Positions 1 through 13,350 of a stretch of 64,000 nucleotides of DNA are shown in pieces (position 1 is the first letter of the stretch; each line of letters opens with the position of its first letter). The notes beneath the pieces were generated by a model. It had not been told where the DNA came from. It worked only from the letters and a program-made list of their open reading frames with translations, and did no database searches. Origin of the DNA: Formicarius rufipectus (lineage: Eukaryota; Chordata; Aves; Passeriformes; Formicariidae); the NCBI GenBank assembly GCA_013399695.1, contig VXAU01003549.1, forward strand, positions 89,314 to 153,313, given 5' to 3'. Position numbers and translations under genes: made by a program.

Positions 1-135
1 AAAAAGAGAAGTCCTTGTGTGTTTGAGATATGCTGCTATTTTCTCAGAACTTCTGAAGGGAAGCATCCCAAAGCTTAGTGCTTTTTCACATGTTTTCAGA
101 GACTTTAGTGCTAAGCACTGCTCCCCCTAATCAGC

Positions 136-191
136 CAACACCCAAATAAACAAACAAACAAATACCTCCTCACCCCCCAACCAAAAGAACC
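136..191. repeat. A/C-rich low-complexity tract
   Basis: A short run built of CAAA-type units followed by C-rich sequence. It is one of the few tracts of this kind that is A/C-rich rather than T/G-rich on the + strand. No coding or structural role is visible. Confidence 0.8.
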
Positions 192-3100
192 AAATTCTGC
201 TTTACAGAACTTTCTTTACTTTCTTCAGCTCCATGTTCTAGTTTGAATGAAACTGCCTTAAATACCCCTGAATTGCACCTTGACTCGTTCACTGTTACAT
301 CACACACTCACAAACTTATCCATCAGTGCCACTGTTACTTTAAGCATCCCCCTTCTGTGTGCTGATGGCACTGGGGAACCATCCTGGCCTCTGGTGGTGC
401 CTCACTCGTGTGGTTGCAGGGGGAACACGTGCAGGTTTATCCATAATGCATGGCACAGCAAAGAGGGTGATAAGAAGGTAGAGAAGCACTGCTCAGAGGC
501 ACTGCTAGTGGAAGAGGTGCACACAGAACTACACATGTAGGTGTTTCTTGCTAGGGGTACTTGCCTTCCCCAGTAACACTATTTTGCAGTTCTTTTAAAT
601 GAACAATTCCGTACAATGCTTAACTTAATGTAATGGATTGCTTTAAATAAATAAAGTTTGGGAGTTTGACACTACAGTTGGAGCTGATCTCCCTTTGAGT
701 TTTACTATCATAGAAGTGCTGTTTGGATGTGTCATGAGGTTGAGCCTCCATTCCCCACCTGAGGAACAGCCCTGGCAGGTGATGCTCCAGGCAGTGCTCT
801 GGAGTCTGCCTGAGCATAGCAACAGCCTCTTGAGACTTCTGTGTGGTGTTTAGGGGTTTGGGTAAGCCATTCTGATGGAAGCTGATGAAAAGCACTCTTT
901 CTTGAAAGTAGCTGTGGGAAATTTTAAGGAAATCAATGGGAATATCAGCCGCAGAGCACAGGTAACGTAGCCAGTTTTCCTGGGGATTTGCTCTGTGGTG
1001 ATATGTCTTCCTATAAAGCACAGCACTGAAGTAAATGAAAATGAGGCAAAAGAGTGAAAATATTTGGTATGAAAGATGTGAACAGAAACTTATGCCTACA
1101 CCTTTTTCGAAGTTCTGGCTTCAGCAAGTTTATTCCCATTGCTTTGAATCCCTACAAAATGGGTGGGATTGAAGTTAAACATATTGCTTAACAAGATTAC
1201 AGTGGTATTTACCCTCATTACCTGGGCTCTGTCAATGTTACTGGGTCACCAAGTCATCAGTGTGTTCGATTATACTGCACTGAGACTAATTACACTGTGG
1301 TAGAGCAGGTGGAGGCCATAGAAAGGCACTGTTTCTTAGAAGCTCTGTGCTTTGTCACTTTCTGGATGAGCACTGCTTGGTAGTCTCTGGAAAGCAGACT
1401 TGATAAAATACAAAATTTGCTTGCCTGCAGATGCAAAGCCAGAGATCTTTGTATCTGATGTTTCATGATGGGGGTGAGGGAGTACTGAGTCTTTTTTTTT
1501 TTTGTTTCTTTTTTTGCCCTTTCACTTCTCTAATGTGAGCTTTGAAGTCACTCTAGTTGTGCAAAAAAACCCCAAATCAACCTGTTCCAGAAGGCAACTT
1601 AGCAACCTAAATAATTTTTTTGTTTGCTTTCAAATTCTTAAGCCTTTCTTTACTTTATCCATGACCCTCATACATATGATTTTTGTCCGAAATAATGTCT
1701 TTGCCACATAGTTGCACATTAAAAGCAAGGCCAAATATGGGAGAGTTATTGGGGAATTTTCTTTGTAATTCCTCTCCTCCTTTCCATATGGTTAATACCT
1801 TTTCATGCATAACTGTGACCTTGGCATAATTGAAAGATTCTGATGTCCTTGCAATTGCACCTGTTCTCACCAAGGCTGAGTTCAATTTCACGTCTTGTAA
1901 TTTGGGTATTCTTTGGGAGGAAAAAGACCTGAAAGGACTTGAAGCAGTAACCTACAGCAGATTTAGGGAGGAGCGGTTAAGAGCTGTCAGCTGGGGTCAC
2001 CGCCAGGACAAAGCACAGGCTGTGTCTGTGGGCAAAGCCCCTGCTCGCTCTGGTGTCCTTTGCTGTTGCCCTCCATGGGCAGTGGCTGAGACACTGTGTG
2101 TGTCTGATGTGTGTGACGGGGACACAGCTCCTGGCAGGCCACCTGCAGGCACCAGTGGTATCTGGAACTACCTCAGTGCCACTTGGTCTTGTCTTTGGAA
2201 ATTCTGGCTTTCTTCGCTTTGACATCGCCTCTTTCAGCCTGCCCTTGAAAACAGGATGCAGCAGTGTCTTAACAGAGAAAACAATCTTTGATTTTCACAT
2301 CAGGTACATGAAAAAATAGTGTCTGGTATTTCTTATTAATCATTTTAATAACAATTCGAATGCCCTAGAATTGCTCTTTCTTAAATGAAGGATTTAGTGT
2401 AAATTTCATTGCTTGTGATTTTTTCTTTATCAATAGCAGTGATGAATAAAGATTATTTTGTTTCATTTTTATAAACAAGCCAAAACATTATTTTCCTGTT
2501 TATGTAAAGCTTTAAATAAAGCCATTTTTATCCACCTCTTATTGTGAACGTCATACTTCATTTTCATTGGATGTATTTTGAAAGGTTTTTCAGTCTTCTC
2601 AATAATCTCCGGAGTCTCCTGTTCTTGAAGCATTATCCTTTCTCATCTATATCTTTGCTTTATATGCACTGACATCCTAATCCTGCCAGATCAGAGATTT
2701 GCAATTTTCTGTTCTTGCAGTGCATTTAAGTACTAATGGTTTCACAGCAGTGGAACTAAAGAGCTGGCACCTTTTAGTACAGGCCTGAAGAATAAGGACT
2801 TCTGATTTGTTCTTGTTAATTGGTGTGCAAGAGTACTGCTGGTTTATAACTATGGTAACCAAAAATGGAGTGGTCCTTCAGAGTCCAGTACTTTGCCCTG
2901 TTATACAGTTTTGTGCTTCCACTGTCACACGTCCCCACAGGAAACCCCAAGGCTGCTCACCCCACCTGAACTTTTGTTTTCCCCTCTGTTGTCTCCCGAG
3001 CAGTGGGCACTGGGCTGGAGGATGTGTGTGCACCCTCTGTGGCCAAGGTGGTGCTGGGAAACTTGGGATTTAAATACTTTAATTCTGAAACTTTGTGTGA

Positions 3101-3253
3101 GTTTTATCACACTTTAATCATTCCAGCCGTGTATGGGATTGTCCAATCTTGATCTAGCAGTGTAATTGAACTTTGTGTTACCAGTGTTTCTCAGGATGGT
3201 TCTAGGAAGCATCTCAATTTTGGTGTATTTGCTCTCTTTTTATCTTTCTCTCC

Positions 3254-3273
3254 TTTTTTTTTTTTTTTTTTTT
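3254..3273. repeat. Poly-T tract (20 T)
   Basis: An uninterrupted run of 20 T within a longer pyrimidine-rich stretch (about 3239-3281). It could be a simple homopolymer expansion or the reversed A-tail of an old retrocopy; no recognisable retrocopy body adjoins it. Confidence 0.95.
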
Positions 3274-4664
3274 ACTCTTTATATGCCTCCTGCATGCCTG
3301 CTTGTGTGAGCAGGAACTGATATCACTAATTGATATTTAAAATGGTGATGCATCTTTTAGATTAACATATTTTCCCTAGATGTATTAAGAACATTCATTG
3401 AATCAGTTTGAAAAGACAATTACTTATATGTGCAACTAATAGAGAGCAGTCTTCAAGTTTATTTTTATTACAAATTTTCACATGTTGAATAATAGAAACA
3501 ATATATTATGCTAAACATGAATACTTCATTCCAATTCATCTCAGAGAAACATGTGCATGTGAATAATATTTGATATATCATTGTTTCTTTTGTGGCCTCT
3601 GAGATGAGAATGACAAATGTTTCTTCGTATGGTTAATCTCCTAAATCCACAGCTTCTAATTTATGTGGCTGAGTATGAATTCAGCAGTCTAGTTTTAAAG
3701 CGTCTGCTTTTGGCTAAACTGACCTTTAGCTTTCTTTTCTTATTTTAATGAGAAATTGAACTTTTTAGCTGCTACTTCTTTTCATCTGGGCTCATTTCAA
3801 AAGGGTTTGATTGCACAGTTTCATGCTTATAATTCTTTTTCTTCAAATACTCACAGAGACCAAAGTAACATTGCCATGTGAATGTGTGGCTTTTTTATTC
3901 CCCCTCACATCACCAGGTAAAAAGTAGTTAAAATCTGTGTTAATACTGTTTTTGTTCAGTTTAAAGTAGTTTTCCACTCTCCTTTTCACTTAGCAGAATA
4001 AACCAGAGTCATCTGACCCAGAGCCAAGAATAACAGTAATATCTCCTCTGTCTTCTCCCTTCTCTTCCTTCTCAGACAGAAACAAAAATAGGATTTTTCT
4101 TTATTATCTGGTATGTCCAATCAAGTTAAGGCCCTGCATCAAGTATTTTTTGAATCTTTTAGCATTTCTGAGGTATGAGAACATATTGAGTGTTGATAAT
4201 GTGGCAAATAGTTTACTCATGTTATGCTTGTAAAAGTTTCCGCTGTCTATATTGGTGGTTAGAAAGGCTGCCAGCATTCGTGAGTAATTGCTAGAGCAGC
4301 TATTGCTCAGCAGATGAAGTCAATATTTGCTTGTGCTTCAAGCTGTGGTTATGTTTGTGTGGGAGCTGAAAACAGTGTCACTAAATGGTACGAAGCCTCC
4401 TTTCTCTGGAACACAATAGTAACTAAGGTGGTGTTAGAAGCCCTGTGTTAGAATGGTACACAAAAAATGTGCTCCTGACTCTCCTCTGAAACATGGCACT
4501 GAACTAAATGTGAATTTGTGATTTTTCACTTTAATAGTCAGTGGAGTCTCAAGGGTTTAAAGGGAAAAAAAATCTCAAAGATGCCTGTGTTAATGCAAGA
4601 ACTAAAGCTTACTTAACTTACTAAGTTTAATAAATCTGGCCAGAAAAATCTTTCTGGTGATGTT

Positions 4665-4666
<2 letters not shown>

Positions 4667-4702
<36 letters not shown>
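4667..4702. repeat. Poly-T tract (36 T)
   Basis: The longest homopolymer in the window, 36 consecutive T read from the sequence. Length in the true genome is uncertain because homopolymers of this size are error-prone in sequencing. An A-tail of a minus-strand retrocopy is possible, but the flank at 4703-4900 does not resemble any element I recognise. Confidence 0.95.
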
Positions 4703-4704
<2 letters not shown>

Positions 4705-6635
4705 ATTAGAATCATAATTAGAAAACATGCTGGGGTGCAACAAAGGCAGAGCTCCTTTGCCCCTGGATTCTAGTTTATGGTCTTCTGGTTTTCACTTTTG
4801 GAGGGCACATGAGGGATGAGGTGAGATTGGAAGGGTCACGTGTTCCATGTTCATTCCTGATGCTGGCAAAAGGGAAAAAGCAGGACTTTTTTATATTTTA
4901 ATTGCACATTGAAGCAAGAAGGTGGAGGGGAGGTGGGAAGGAGTGGACTCTGGTGATATACACAGCCACACAAATTTGCATACTTATGAGATCTCTTATG
5001 TACAAACAGCAGCTTTCACAGCCATCTGTTCTTTTGTTGGGACTGCAGCAACTTGCATCAGTTTCAGATATTCATTGATGTGGGCTAAACATGTTTAATA
5101 AGCCCCTATAGAAAGCAGAGGTTACAAGAAGTAAATCCTGTGCTGTTCCTGGGTGATTAGTGTGGTGCACATCCAGTCAGCTAGCTTTAGTCCATGCTTT
5201 TTCATGGACAAGACAGTGGTTGTTTTGACAGGTTTGACATGTTTATCTGCTTTTACTGGCCTATTCAGAGATCAGGGAGTCTTATTGCAGCAAGAGAAGG
5301 AATTCTGCTGTCTGGGGTCAAGACTTCTGCCTTTTTCAGTGGGCAAAAATTTAGGGAGAGGGCAGATGGTGACAACATGATGTGATATTTCTTTAAAATG
5401 AAAATTGGATTTGAGAAGGATACAAGCAAAATATCTCTACAGCTCAATCCTGAATCTCTGGTGGTGTTTAGTACCTGACTTGGCCTCTCCAGCTTCTAAA
5501 CTGGGAGTCTGTACAGTCTCTCATTTAACTGCTGGTCAGCCCTATGGCAAGAGGGGTTGTGATGCAAATGTATGAATCTAATGCACTCTAATGTGCTTTC
5601 CATCCCTTCAGATAAAATCAATCTCTTTTGTTCTTCCTATAAATTAATATTTGGAAAGGATTTAGCCAGATCCTCTCCTATTGAATTTTGTTAAGCCTCT
5701 CAAGGAAAGCATTCAAACAAAAAAAGATTGTTGTACTGCTTGAAGTTAACTTGTGTTGGCTACTGATTATTCTGAGGTATGGAGAAGGATGAGCTCTTTG
5801 GATTCAACTACAGTGGTGCCTTTTTGTTTTGTGTGTCTGTATTGTGTGTTGTCACCTCCCCTCCAGACTCCTGTTACATTTCTCATTCTAAAAATGTGCA
5901 ATATACATGCAGACATCCAAGTTGAACGTTACTGGTGGAATACTGGCTTTAATGTATTTTCAGATCTTTACTCTGAACTAACACCGGAATGGAAAGGAAG
6001 GTAATCATTTTATATCCAGTTGGTGTTAATTTTCTCTCAATTTCTGATTTTTCAGTAGTTACCTCACAGGTTTCAGAGTATCTGTCTCTGTGAATGTGTC
6101 AGAAGTTGCTAACAAACACTTGTAAATGTGAAAGCTCAAACGTCAATATTTTTAATCAAACTCATTTCTAAATTATAGCTGGTGAATGAGTAAGCATCTA
6201 GTTTGCCATTGCAATTTTTCCAGTGACATCCATGTTGGAGAGAACTATGATTAGTACCACCCTCTGATCACTCATACATAATCCAGCCCTGTGTAGCTGC
6301 TGAAACCATGTACATGGTAAAATCCAAACTATTTTGACTATTTGTGCTCTTCAGGATTCAGTTACCATATAAAAATTAATACTCTGCCAATCCAGTTAAA
6401 ACAAAAATAAGTTCTCTCATTCCTGGAGATATGAAAATAATTGTTTGATATAGTTTGTAGGAAAGTGTAGATGATGACTGTTTCCTATGAGTGTGACTCT
6501 ATCTCTGTATCCTTTTTTTGAGAGTCTGTTAGAGTAGAAGGACATTTCTGGACTTCAGTATAGAAGTTCACAAATTTTTTTGTTTTTTTGATATTCAAAC
6601 TATCAAATCAATTAATAATAGTAATTCAAACTATC

Positions 6636-6654
6636 AACTGAGCTCAACTCAGTT
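6636..6654. repeat. Inverted repeat, 7-bp stem
   Basis: AACTGAG and CTCAGTT are perfectly complementary arms separated by 5 bases. Short perfect stems like this occur by chance in a 64-kb window. It is listed as visible structure only. Confidence 0.6.
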
Positions 6655-7186
6655 ATCCAGACGCTGAACAGGCATATCCAATGTGGTGTGGAGTTTCAGA
6701 CTGTGTTGACAGATGTTCTTGATTTATTATTGGGTGCCATACACTTGTATACTTGTTGTCCCCATGCTGCTGATCAGACCTCAGGGGAGTTCTTTTTGCA
6801 GTGTAGCTCTTACAAAATCAATCAAAACCTAAATAAATGGGGGTGTTGAATTGGCAACTCATTCTATTGAATGAGGTGTTGAAAATGAAAGATGTTGCTC
6901 TGAAACACCTGACTGAAATAGTTGGAGTAAATTGGGAAATCCAGAGATTTTTGACTAGTCTGAATGGAATTGGGAAGAGTAAGTCTTCACAATCAATATT
7001 TTCAGTTTTAGCATGGATAGCATCTAGTTACATAAAATATTCCGTGTGAGTGACTGATTTGTAGTTAATCATGAAGCAAGCCAAAATCACACCAATGAAC
7101 AAGCAGTTGTACATGCACGATTTAGGCCTGTAGGTCATGAGAGCTGGAGATTTTAGGCTTTGGGATTAATCTGATTTTCTGTTCTA

Positions 7187-7222
7187 ATTTGCATATTAAT
7201 GAATATACACCATAATTTGCAT
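7187..7222. promoter_or_regulatory. Paired octamer (POU-type) motifs
   Basis: Two exact copies of the octamer ATTTGCAT lie at 7187-7194 and 7215-7222, 28 bp apart, with an ATTAATGA-type homeodomain motif between them. Known biology: this octamer is the site bound by POU-family factors. Inference: the spacing could mark an enhancer, but the motif is AT-rich and a few copies are expected by chance in 64 kb of this composition. Confidence 0.3.
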
Positions 7223-7643
7223 ATATGACATGATCCCTAACATCAGGCCTTAGCCTAACAACATATTTCCACAGCAAGAAGCCAAATGACTGTGATTTAA
7301 TCTTACAAGGGCTGGAAGCCAATGCACTAGAATTAGATAAAATCTCTGTACTGTGAGTAACTGGAAGAAAGTGACCCTGCCACCTTTCAGTCTGTAAAAG
7401 CTGTTTGTAATTTCTTGGAATGACTCCCTTCCCACAGAGATAATACTGGGAGATAATATTGAAGGTTAGCACTCCTACGTATCTTAGGTCAATGCTCTTT
7501 TGCAGCTGGACGTCCTTCAGGGTTGTCTGTAGTTCAGATCCCAGAGCAAATCAGACCAATAACTTGGGTCAGCAGTTGTCTAGACAGGCTTGTGTTTAGC
7601 TCCCTTTGGGAAGAGGATGAGCCACTCCCACAAGCCATCATTT

Positions 7644-7665
7644 AAGGGGGTGACAGATCCCCCTT
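7644..7665. repeat. G/C stem-loop, 7-bp stem
   Basis: AAGGGGG and CCCCCTT flank an 8-base loop. It is a perfect stem in otherwise mixed sequence. No terminator or RNA gene context is visible. Confidence 0.6.
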
Positions 7666-8205
7666 TCTATCCGTGCCCAGTTCCAGGCACAGGCTGGGCA
7701 GACAGCACTGAGAGCAGGATGGCTGTGATGAGAGATGGTGCTCTGGAGTAATAACTGAGGGAACTGTGTGCTGTGAGGAGCTCTGTGTCTGGAGTGACTG
7801 GGAGGCACAATCTCCCTGGGAGACTTATAGACTTCTGTATGGGATTTGTGGTTTGGCAATACTAAAGAAGTGGAAGTCTTAATCCCAAAGCACTGTCTTT
7901 GTTTTTATCTGCCACATAGAATTTCCACACCTTTCACAATCTATTATAACTAAAAATAAAATCAGTGTTGCTTCAGTCCAGTGTCTGCATGTACTGGTTT
8001 CCCTGGGCTCCTACATTTGTTCTTCCCAATGTTTCCTGTTGCTGTTTGACTGCAGACTTTTATCTTGGGCTTGTCTTGAAAAAGTGAAGCCCAGCTTCTG
8101 CTCCAGTAGGTTTCAAGAGATGCAGAATGGATGATGAACATACCACAGACTTTCTGGGACTCAGAGAGTATGTGCAGAGCTAAAAATGGTCACTAGAATA
8201 GAATT

Positions 8206-8247
8206 ATTGCAACTAAATCATTGCAACTAAATCAACTAAATTATTGC
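8206..8247. repeat. 14-bp tandem duplication
   Basis: The unit ATTGCAACTAAATC occurs twice head to tail (8206-8219 and 8220-8233), followed by a partial, diverged copy. The two full copies are identical, suggesting a recent slippage or duplication event. Confidence 0.9.
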
Positions 8248-9030
8248 ATTTTTATGCTGTTCCAATTTGTCTGAGACAAAAGGCCAGGCAGTAGCTGCTA
8301 CCCTGCTTCTAGAAAAGCAAGCAGGAGGAGGAGTTTGAAAAGAAATGCACATTCAAGCCTTTGGTTTAAGTGATGAAAAGTTCAAATGGAGATGAAGTTT
8401 CTTCATGTCTTATCTGAAACAGGAAGAAATGTAAGACTCAGAAAACTAATATGCAAAATGTGACTGACATAAATACTTATACTGTTTAGCTAGTTGTGTT
8501 GGAGAAGGGTATTTTTAATTTTGTTTATCTATTTGTTTTCTTTTTGTTCATTGTGTCAAGGAAGTCTGGAATGCTACTGTTTTCTGTAAGATAACCAACA
8601 GCTGCTTATGGCTTGTTTTCTTGGCTTTTCTAGTGAGAGTATTGTTCTGTTAGATCTTTTAGTCCTTGTAGAGTTGACAAGAGGTGAAGTTTCATTGTTT
8701 GCAGTTTGTTTGGGGGCTCTACACATGACCTAGGTTCTACTTAGCCACAAGAACAATGGAACAAAAGCACAATTGCTGCATCCCCTCCTACTCACCTCCA
8801 AATGTTCTGCATGTGAGCAATGCCTTCCCCTCCTGGTCCTGAAACAGGAGCTCTGGTTGTGATGGTGGTATTTTCTGGTTAGGACTGATGGTTATAGCTC
8901 CTTTCTGCACAGGAAAATCGATGCACCATCCTGGAGTGTGATAACAGAAGTTGCTTTGGTATTCTTCAGCTGATTTGGTTAAGTCCTGAACTAATGGAGT
9001 GTCCAACAGATCAAATCTGAATATTAAGAT

Positions 9031-9092
9031 ATGTGGTTTTTTGTTTTGTTTTGGTTTTGTTTTTTTGATGTTTCGGTTGTTGTTTTTTTTTC
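9031..9092. repeat. T/G-rich low-complexity tract
   Basis: Built of TTTTG-like units on the + strand with imperfect periodicity. It has no coding content: the minus-strand open frame crossing it is made of low-complexity Lys/Asn residues. Confidence 0.85.
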
Positions 9093-10200
9093 CTCCAAAT
9101 CCCTTCATTTGCTCTGTTGGAACGTACTCACTGGAGAGATGAAGCCTTTTCAGAGCCAGCAGAATGATGGATCATAGTCAAATACTGCTTAGTGGACCTT
9201 TATTTGCTGTAACAAATATAGTTGGGTTCACTTCAGATCTGGCTTTTATTTACTGGCAACTTAGTCCACTTAGTCCTAATCACCAGGTCAAAAGAAACTC
9301 TCCATGCTCTGGAGGGCTGAACTTGGTATAATTTGACCAGAAGAATGTTATTTTTGATGTTACTGGCACATCCTAATGCCTCCTGTTTGTTTTAATATTT
9401 TAATGAACAGCAACAATATAAAATATCCTCAATTAGTGGCTAACAATAGGAAATAAATCTTTATTGTTAGATAGATACACTCCAAGAGAAAAACAAATAT
9501 TCTTCCTAGTCTATTGAGACGTTTGATAATAAAATGTTTCCTGTCTCTTTGCATTAGTCCTTATGTAAGTGCCTGATCCAGCTGCTCAGGATCCAGCCAC
9601 AAAAGGGGAAAACAGAAATACATCGCACTCATCGTATTTTATTTTCTTCTTTGTCTAAGATTCTAAATTATCTTCTTTGAATAAAATTTGTAATAATGTT
9701 CCATCAGTCTTGCCTTTTTTTGGAAACTGTTGAAAGCTCGTGAGTGGGATCTTGTCTATTCCCCATGGCAGCAAATTGTGTTAAAATTAATGGTAGCATT
9801 ATACTTCAGAAGAAACTTGATAACATTTTTAAAGGTAAAATATTCTGATTAGACACATATAGTGTCACTTGTAATTTAACTAATGGGAGTGCTTGGTATC
9901 CTCTTAAAGACCTTTTGTACTGAAAAATGACGGAAAATGGCAGCAAATGTCGTTGCTTTTTAAAAGCAGCATATGAAATAGCATAGGAATCACTGAATAA
10001 GGCAATTTTCTAGAATGCTTGAAAATTGGACTAAATTCACTGTCTATATGAAGGACAGATACCAAGTCTCATTGCAGTGGGCTATGTCAGAAATAGGCTG
10101 AGTGATGGGACCTGAACTGACAGATGTAGTGAAAGATATAATATACTTATTGTTTAATCGTGTGGATAAAGCGGGAGATGGAAACATTGAGAATAAGATT

Positions 10201-10217
10201 ACAGTAAGCGCTACTGT
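10201..10217. repeat. Small perfect stem-loop
   Basis: ACAGTA and TACTGT are complementary arms around the loop AGCGC. It lies in a segment that retains isolated CpGs, which is the only reason to note it. Confidence 0.5.
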
Positions 10218-13205
10218 TTAATCTGAGCAATAGCCTCTGAAGCTTCGTAATCTACTGGGGAATTTTATAGATGCAGTAAGTCTGACAAGACAAATACAAG
10301 ATTCTTTATTCCTTCGAGTCAGTGAAATTCTGGATTTTAATTTCTGTTATTCTACGAGGGATTGAGGAAAGGGAAATAAAAAGAGGGAGGCAAAAAAATG
10401 TGCCCTGCATTACTTCATGATTTCAGAAACAGGTGATTAAATCTAAGATGTGCCTCTTTGCTTTTGGAAGCATATTAATTGCAGTCTGGGAATCCCCAGG
10501 CCTGACTGAGGAGTCAAGAGGGCTGTGCTGCTGACTGATGCAGTTTGTGGTCAAATATTGACATAGTGTCAAAAAGCCTCATCTAGGTCTGAGAGAAACA
10601 TGGTAAATAACTCTGTCTCTGCTATAGGACTTTTGGTTGTCTGCAAAGCATTAAAGGCAGTAATGATCTGCCTGAGGGGTGTGTGGCTGCTGCCTGTTGG
10701 GGTGTTTTGGGCAGGCAGGACTGAAGTAGCTCAGTTTTAATCAATGGCAGTGATGTGGGATGGGTGGGAGTGGAATGAGAAAAAAACCAGTAGGTCTTAA
10801 CGTGCCCATCTGAATGGTTTTGAAATGTAAACACACAAAGCCAGGTTTTTCAAGGGGCACGTTTGTGTGGAAGCTTATCAGTGTCACCCTGGTGGCCACA
10901 GAAGGCAGGGGATGCAAACAACTGCCAGTCATCTCCTGGGAGGTAGAGAGACCTCAGATAAAGCTTTCCCTTATGTCCTGCAAGAAAACACTGCTTATTG
11001 TAACATCTGTTTGGAAAACCATGAATTAGCATAATTTTTCCAAACTAGAGAATCATAAAAGCTATTTATTCTTACTGATGCAAGTCATTAAAATTGAAAT
11101 CTGTGTAAAGGAAACAGACTTTCACCGACTCATCCGTCAGTCAGTTGTTGAATAGCATGGTGACTTGAACAATTCCAGCACATTTTAAATGTTCTAGGAA
11201 ACATCTAAATTACATCAGTAGGAAAGGTATTTTAGGGAATTGAATGAGATACCAAAGCATGCAGGTGCTTGCAATTTAATTTCTCATAAAGGAGGGATTG
11301 CTAAACATTTTTGTTCATTGTGCTTTTTCTTAGTGCACACTGGTTCCAGGAATGTTAAGCAGTGGAATTTTTAGCAGAAATATTGATCAACACTGCAATA
11401 GACAGTTTAAAAACTATAAATGCTTAAAAATCTTCTAAGTCTGGAGTAGCTATATGATTCAATAATTTAAAATCTTCTATATGTTCCTGTGAGGAGCTTG
11501 GAAAGATTTCTATTCCATCCAAGTCCAGAAAGTCTTGTGCCTTAGGTGAGTGTCTGCAGTGTCGAAGACTATTGTAAGTCATAAGCTTTCAAACCATCTA
11601 AGCCTAAAAATCCCCCAAAACCACTTTTAGTACTCTTTCTTTGGTATGTGTTAAAAATTTCAGCTTCAACTTCTCTTTTGCTTTCAGTTCCTCTCTATGC
11701 TCTTGTCATCCCTTCATCTCCCTGTCATCTCTAACTTACCCTATCTCTGCATTTTTCTGAGTTCCTAACCACAAAACCCTGGCTTAGGTCTGGAGGAAGT
11801 GGTGAAAGGAAGCATGACTGTATTGTCATGGGGAACCACAGAAACTTGGGGAGTAGCATCTTTCTGTGGCTTTTGAAAGACATGGCCAGAAAGCATCTTC
11901 GGAATCAGAGTAAACATTCATGAAAGTTGTAGATTGAAGATAATCTTTATCTCTTCCAGATGTCTTCTCTCCTTGTAAAGAGGGAACCTGAGCGTTTTTG
12001 TGTTGAGGGTATTGCTCTCCAGACTGTACCCACCTCCCTACCAAGAATAACTTCAGGACTCATTCTTTAAGTTCTAAAAACTGAAAATAAAATCTATTTG
12101 ATTAAAGCTCATAGAACTGATGATTTGATCTCCCCTTTCCTCTCCTCCCTGTTACCACAAACAGTGCTGGAACGTCTTCCCCAACAGGGCTAACTCTAGT
12201 CTGTCTGTCCCCTTACTGCTGTTCTAACTTGCCTGACTTTGATGCTCTCAGTAAAACCCATTGTCCCTGCCAGGGAGTGCCCCAGGAACATGCAGAAAGC
12301 AGCAGGGCAGGATTATTGCTGTATTTCACAGTTAAGTGCAGAAAGACTCATTTCAACCCAAAGGAATTGTTCTGATTGCAGATACTTGGACAGTCATTTT
12401 ATGACATCAAAGTGTTTCTGTGTTGAGAGATGGGAGGGGACGTTAATGAAATGATAGTTTCAATGATGTTAGTTTGCTGCCCAAGCTGTTTGTGAAACTA
12501 AATGATTACTGGGAAATATTGTGAAAAGCCTTCAAAGTCCCACATCTCACTGCAGTGGGTGCCCCTGGGAGTTGCTGTGTCTGAGTGGCTCCGTGGCTGT
12601 TCATGCTTGACCAGATTCTCTCACACAGTTCCTTTGAAAAATTCACCTGTTTTCTGGAGGTGTCATCTTGATATCCGAGCGTTTCACATGGATAGTGGTC
12701 CTTCTTCCATCTCCTCCTCCCTCCCTGCAGTCCCAAAATGTTTCAGTGACTATTTTTGGTAAAAAGCAACTTAGGGAAAATATCAGAGGAAAAGTTTTTG
12801 GTTTCAAAACTGTGGTACAGATGAAAAAAATATGGATAACATTACTAAAGGTATTTATTTCCATATTATTTTTCTTTTAATTTGGTTAATCCTCTTTAAA
12901 ATTAGAAGTATAATGGAGAATGGTACTAGTAAGTACCTCTAATCCTAAATAGCTTTGACCTCTGTATCAAACTTATTACATTAAAATACACAAAATATTT
13001 ATATTTCAAGGCAAATGAGATGAAGGAACAGTAGGTAACATGAAAAAAAAGACTTATCTGAATAAGCATGAACAAAATTATTATTTCTCGAATTGGTTTG
13101 GTTTGTCAGTTCTTGATGGCTTTTTTGGGGTCATTCTTTCTTGTCAAATATTTAATTTTTCACCTTGTGCCTCATGTAATTGAATTGTTTATCTTGATAA
13201 TTCAA

Positions 13206-13350
13206 GTTCTTTTTTGTTTGGTGTGATTTTAGTGAGATGTTTTGGTGGTTTGTTGTGTTGTTTAGTTTGTGGTGGTTGGTTTTTTTGTGTGTGTGTGGTT
13301 TGTTTCTTTGTTGGGTTTCAGTTTTGTTTTGAGGGTTTTTGTTGGTTTAG
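13206..13350. repeat. Long T/G-rich tract with (GT)n core
   Basis: About 145 bases almost free of A and C on the + strand, with a short GT dinucleotide run near 13287-13297. It is a degenerate simple repeat. The minus-strand open frame here is low complexity (Lys/Thr/Pro-rich) and is not a gene. Confidence 0.85.

Larger units (their letters stand above)
1..7100. other. Non-coding unique-looking sequence
   Basis: No gene is supported here. The stretch is AT-rich, CpG-poor vertebrate-type DNA. Open frames are short (the longest is 133 codons, minus strand, 620-1021) and show no recognisable domain or exon structure. It contains an A/C-rich tract near 136-191, poly-T runs at 3254-3273 and 4667-4702, a purine-rich patch near 4917-4950, a short direct repeat at 6593-6606 and 6624-6637, and a 7-bp-stem inverted repeat at 6636-6654. 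I see no interspersed repeat that I can name. It could be intron or intergenic DNA; the sequence alone does not decide. Confidence 0.7.

Noticed and set aside
4820..4850. Possible CR1 tail (GATTGGAAGGGTCAC)
   Set aside because: Only a short similarity to 'TTGGAAGGGACC'; the flanks do not continue the CR1 3' sequence.
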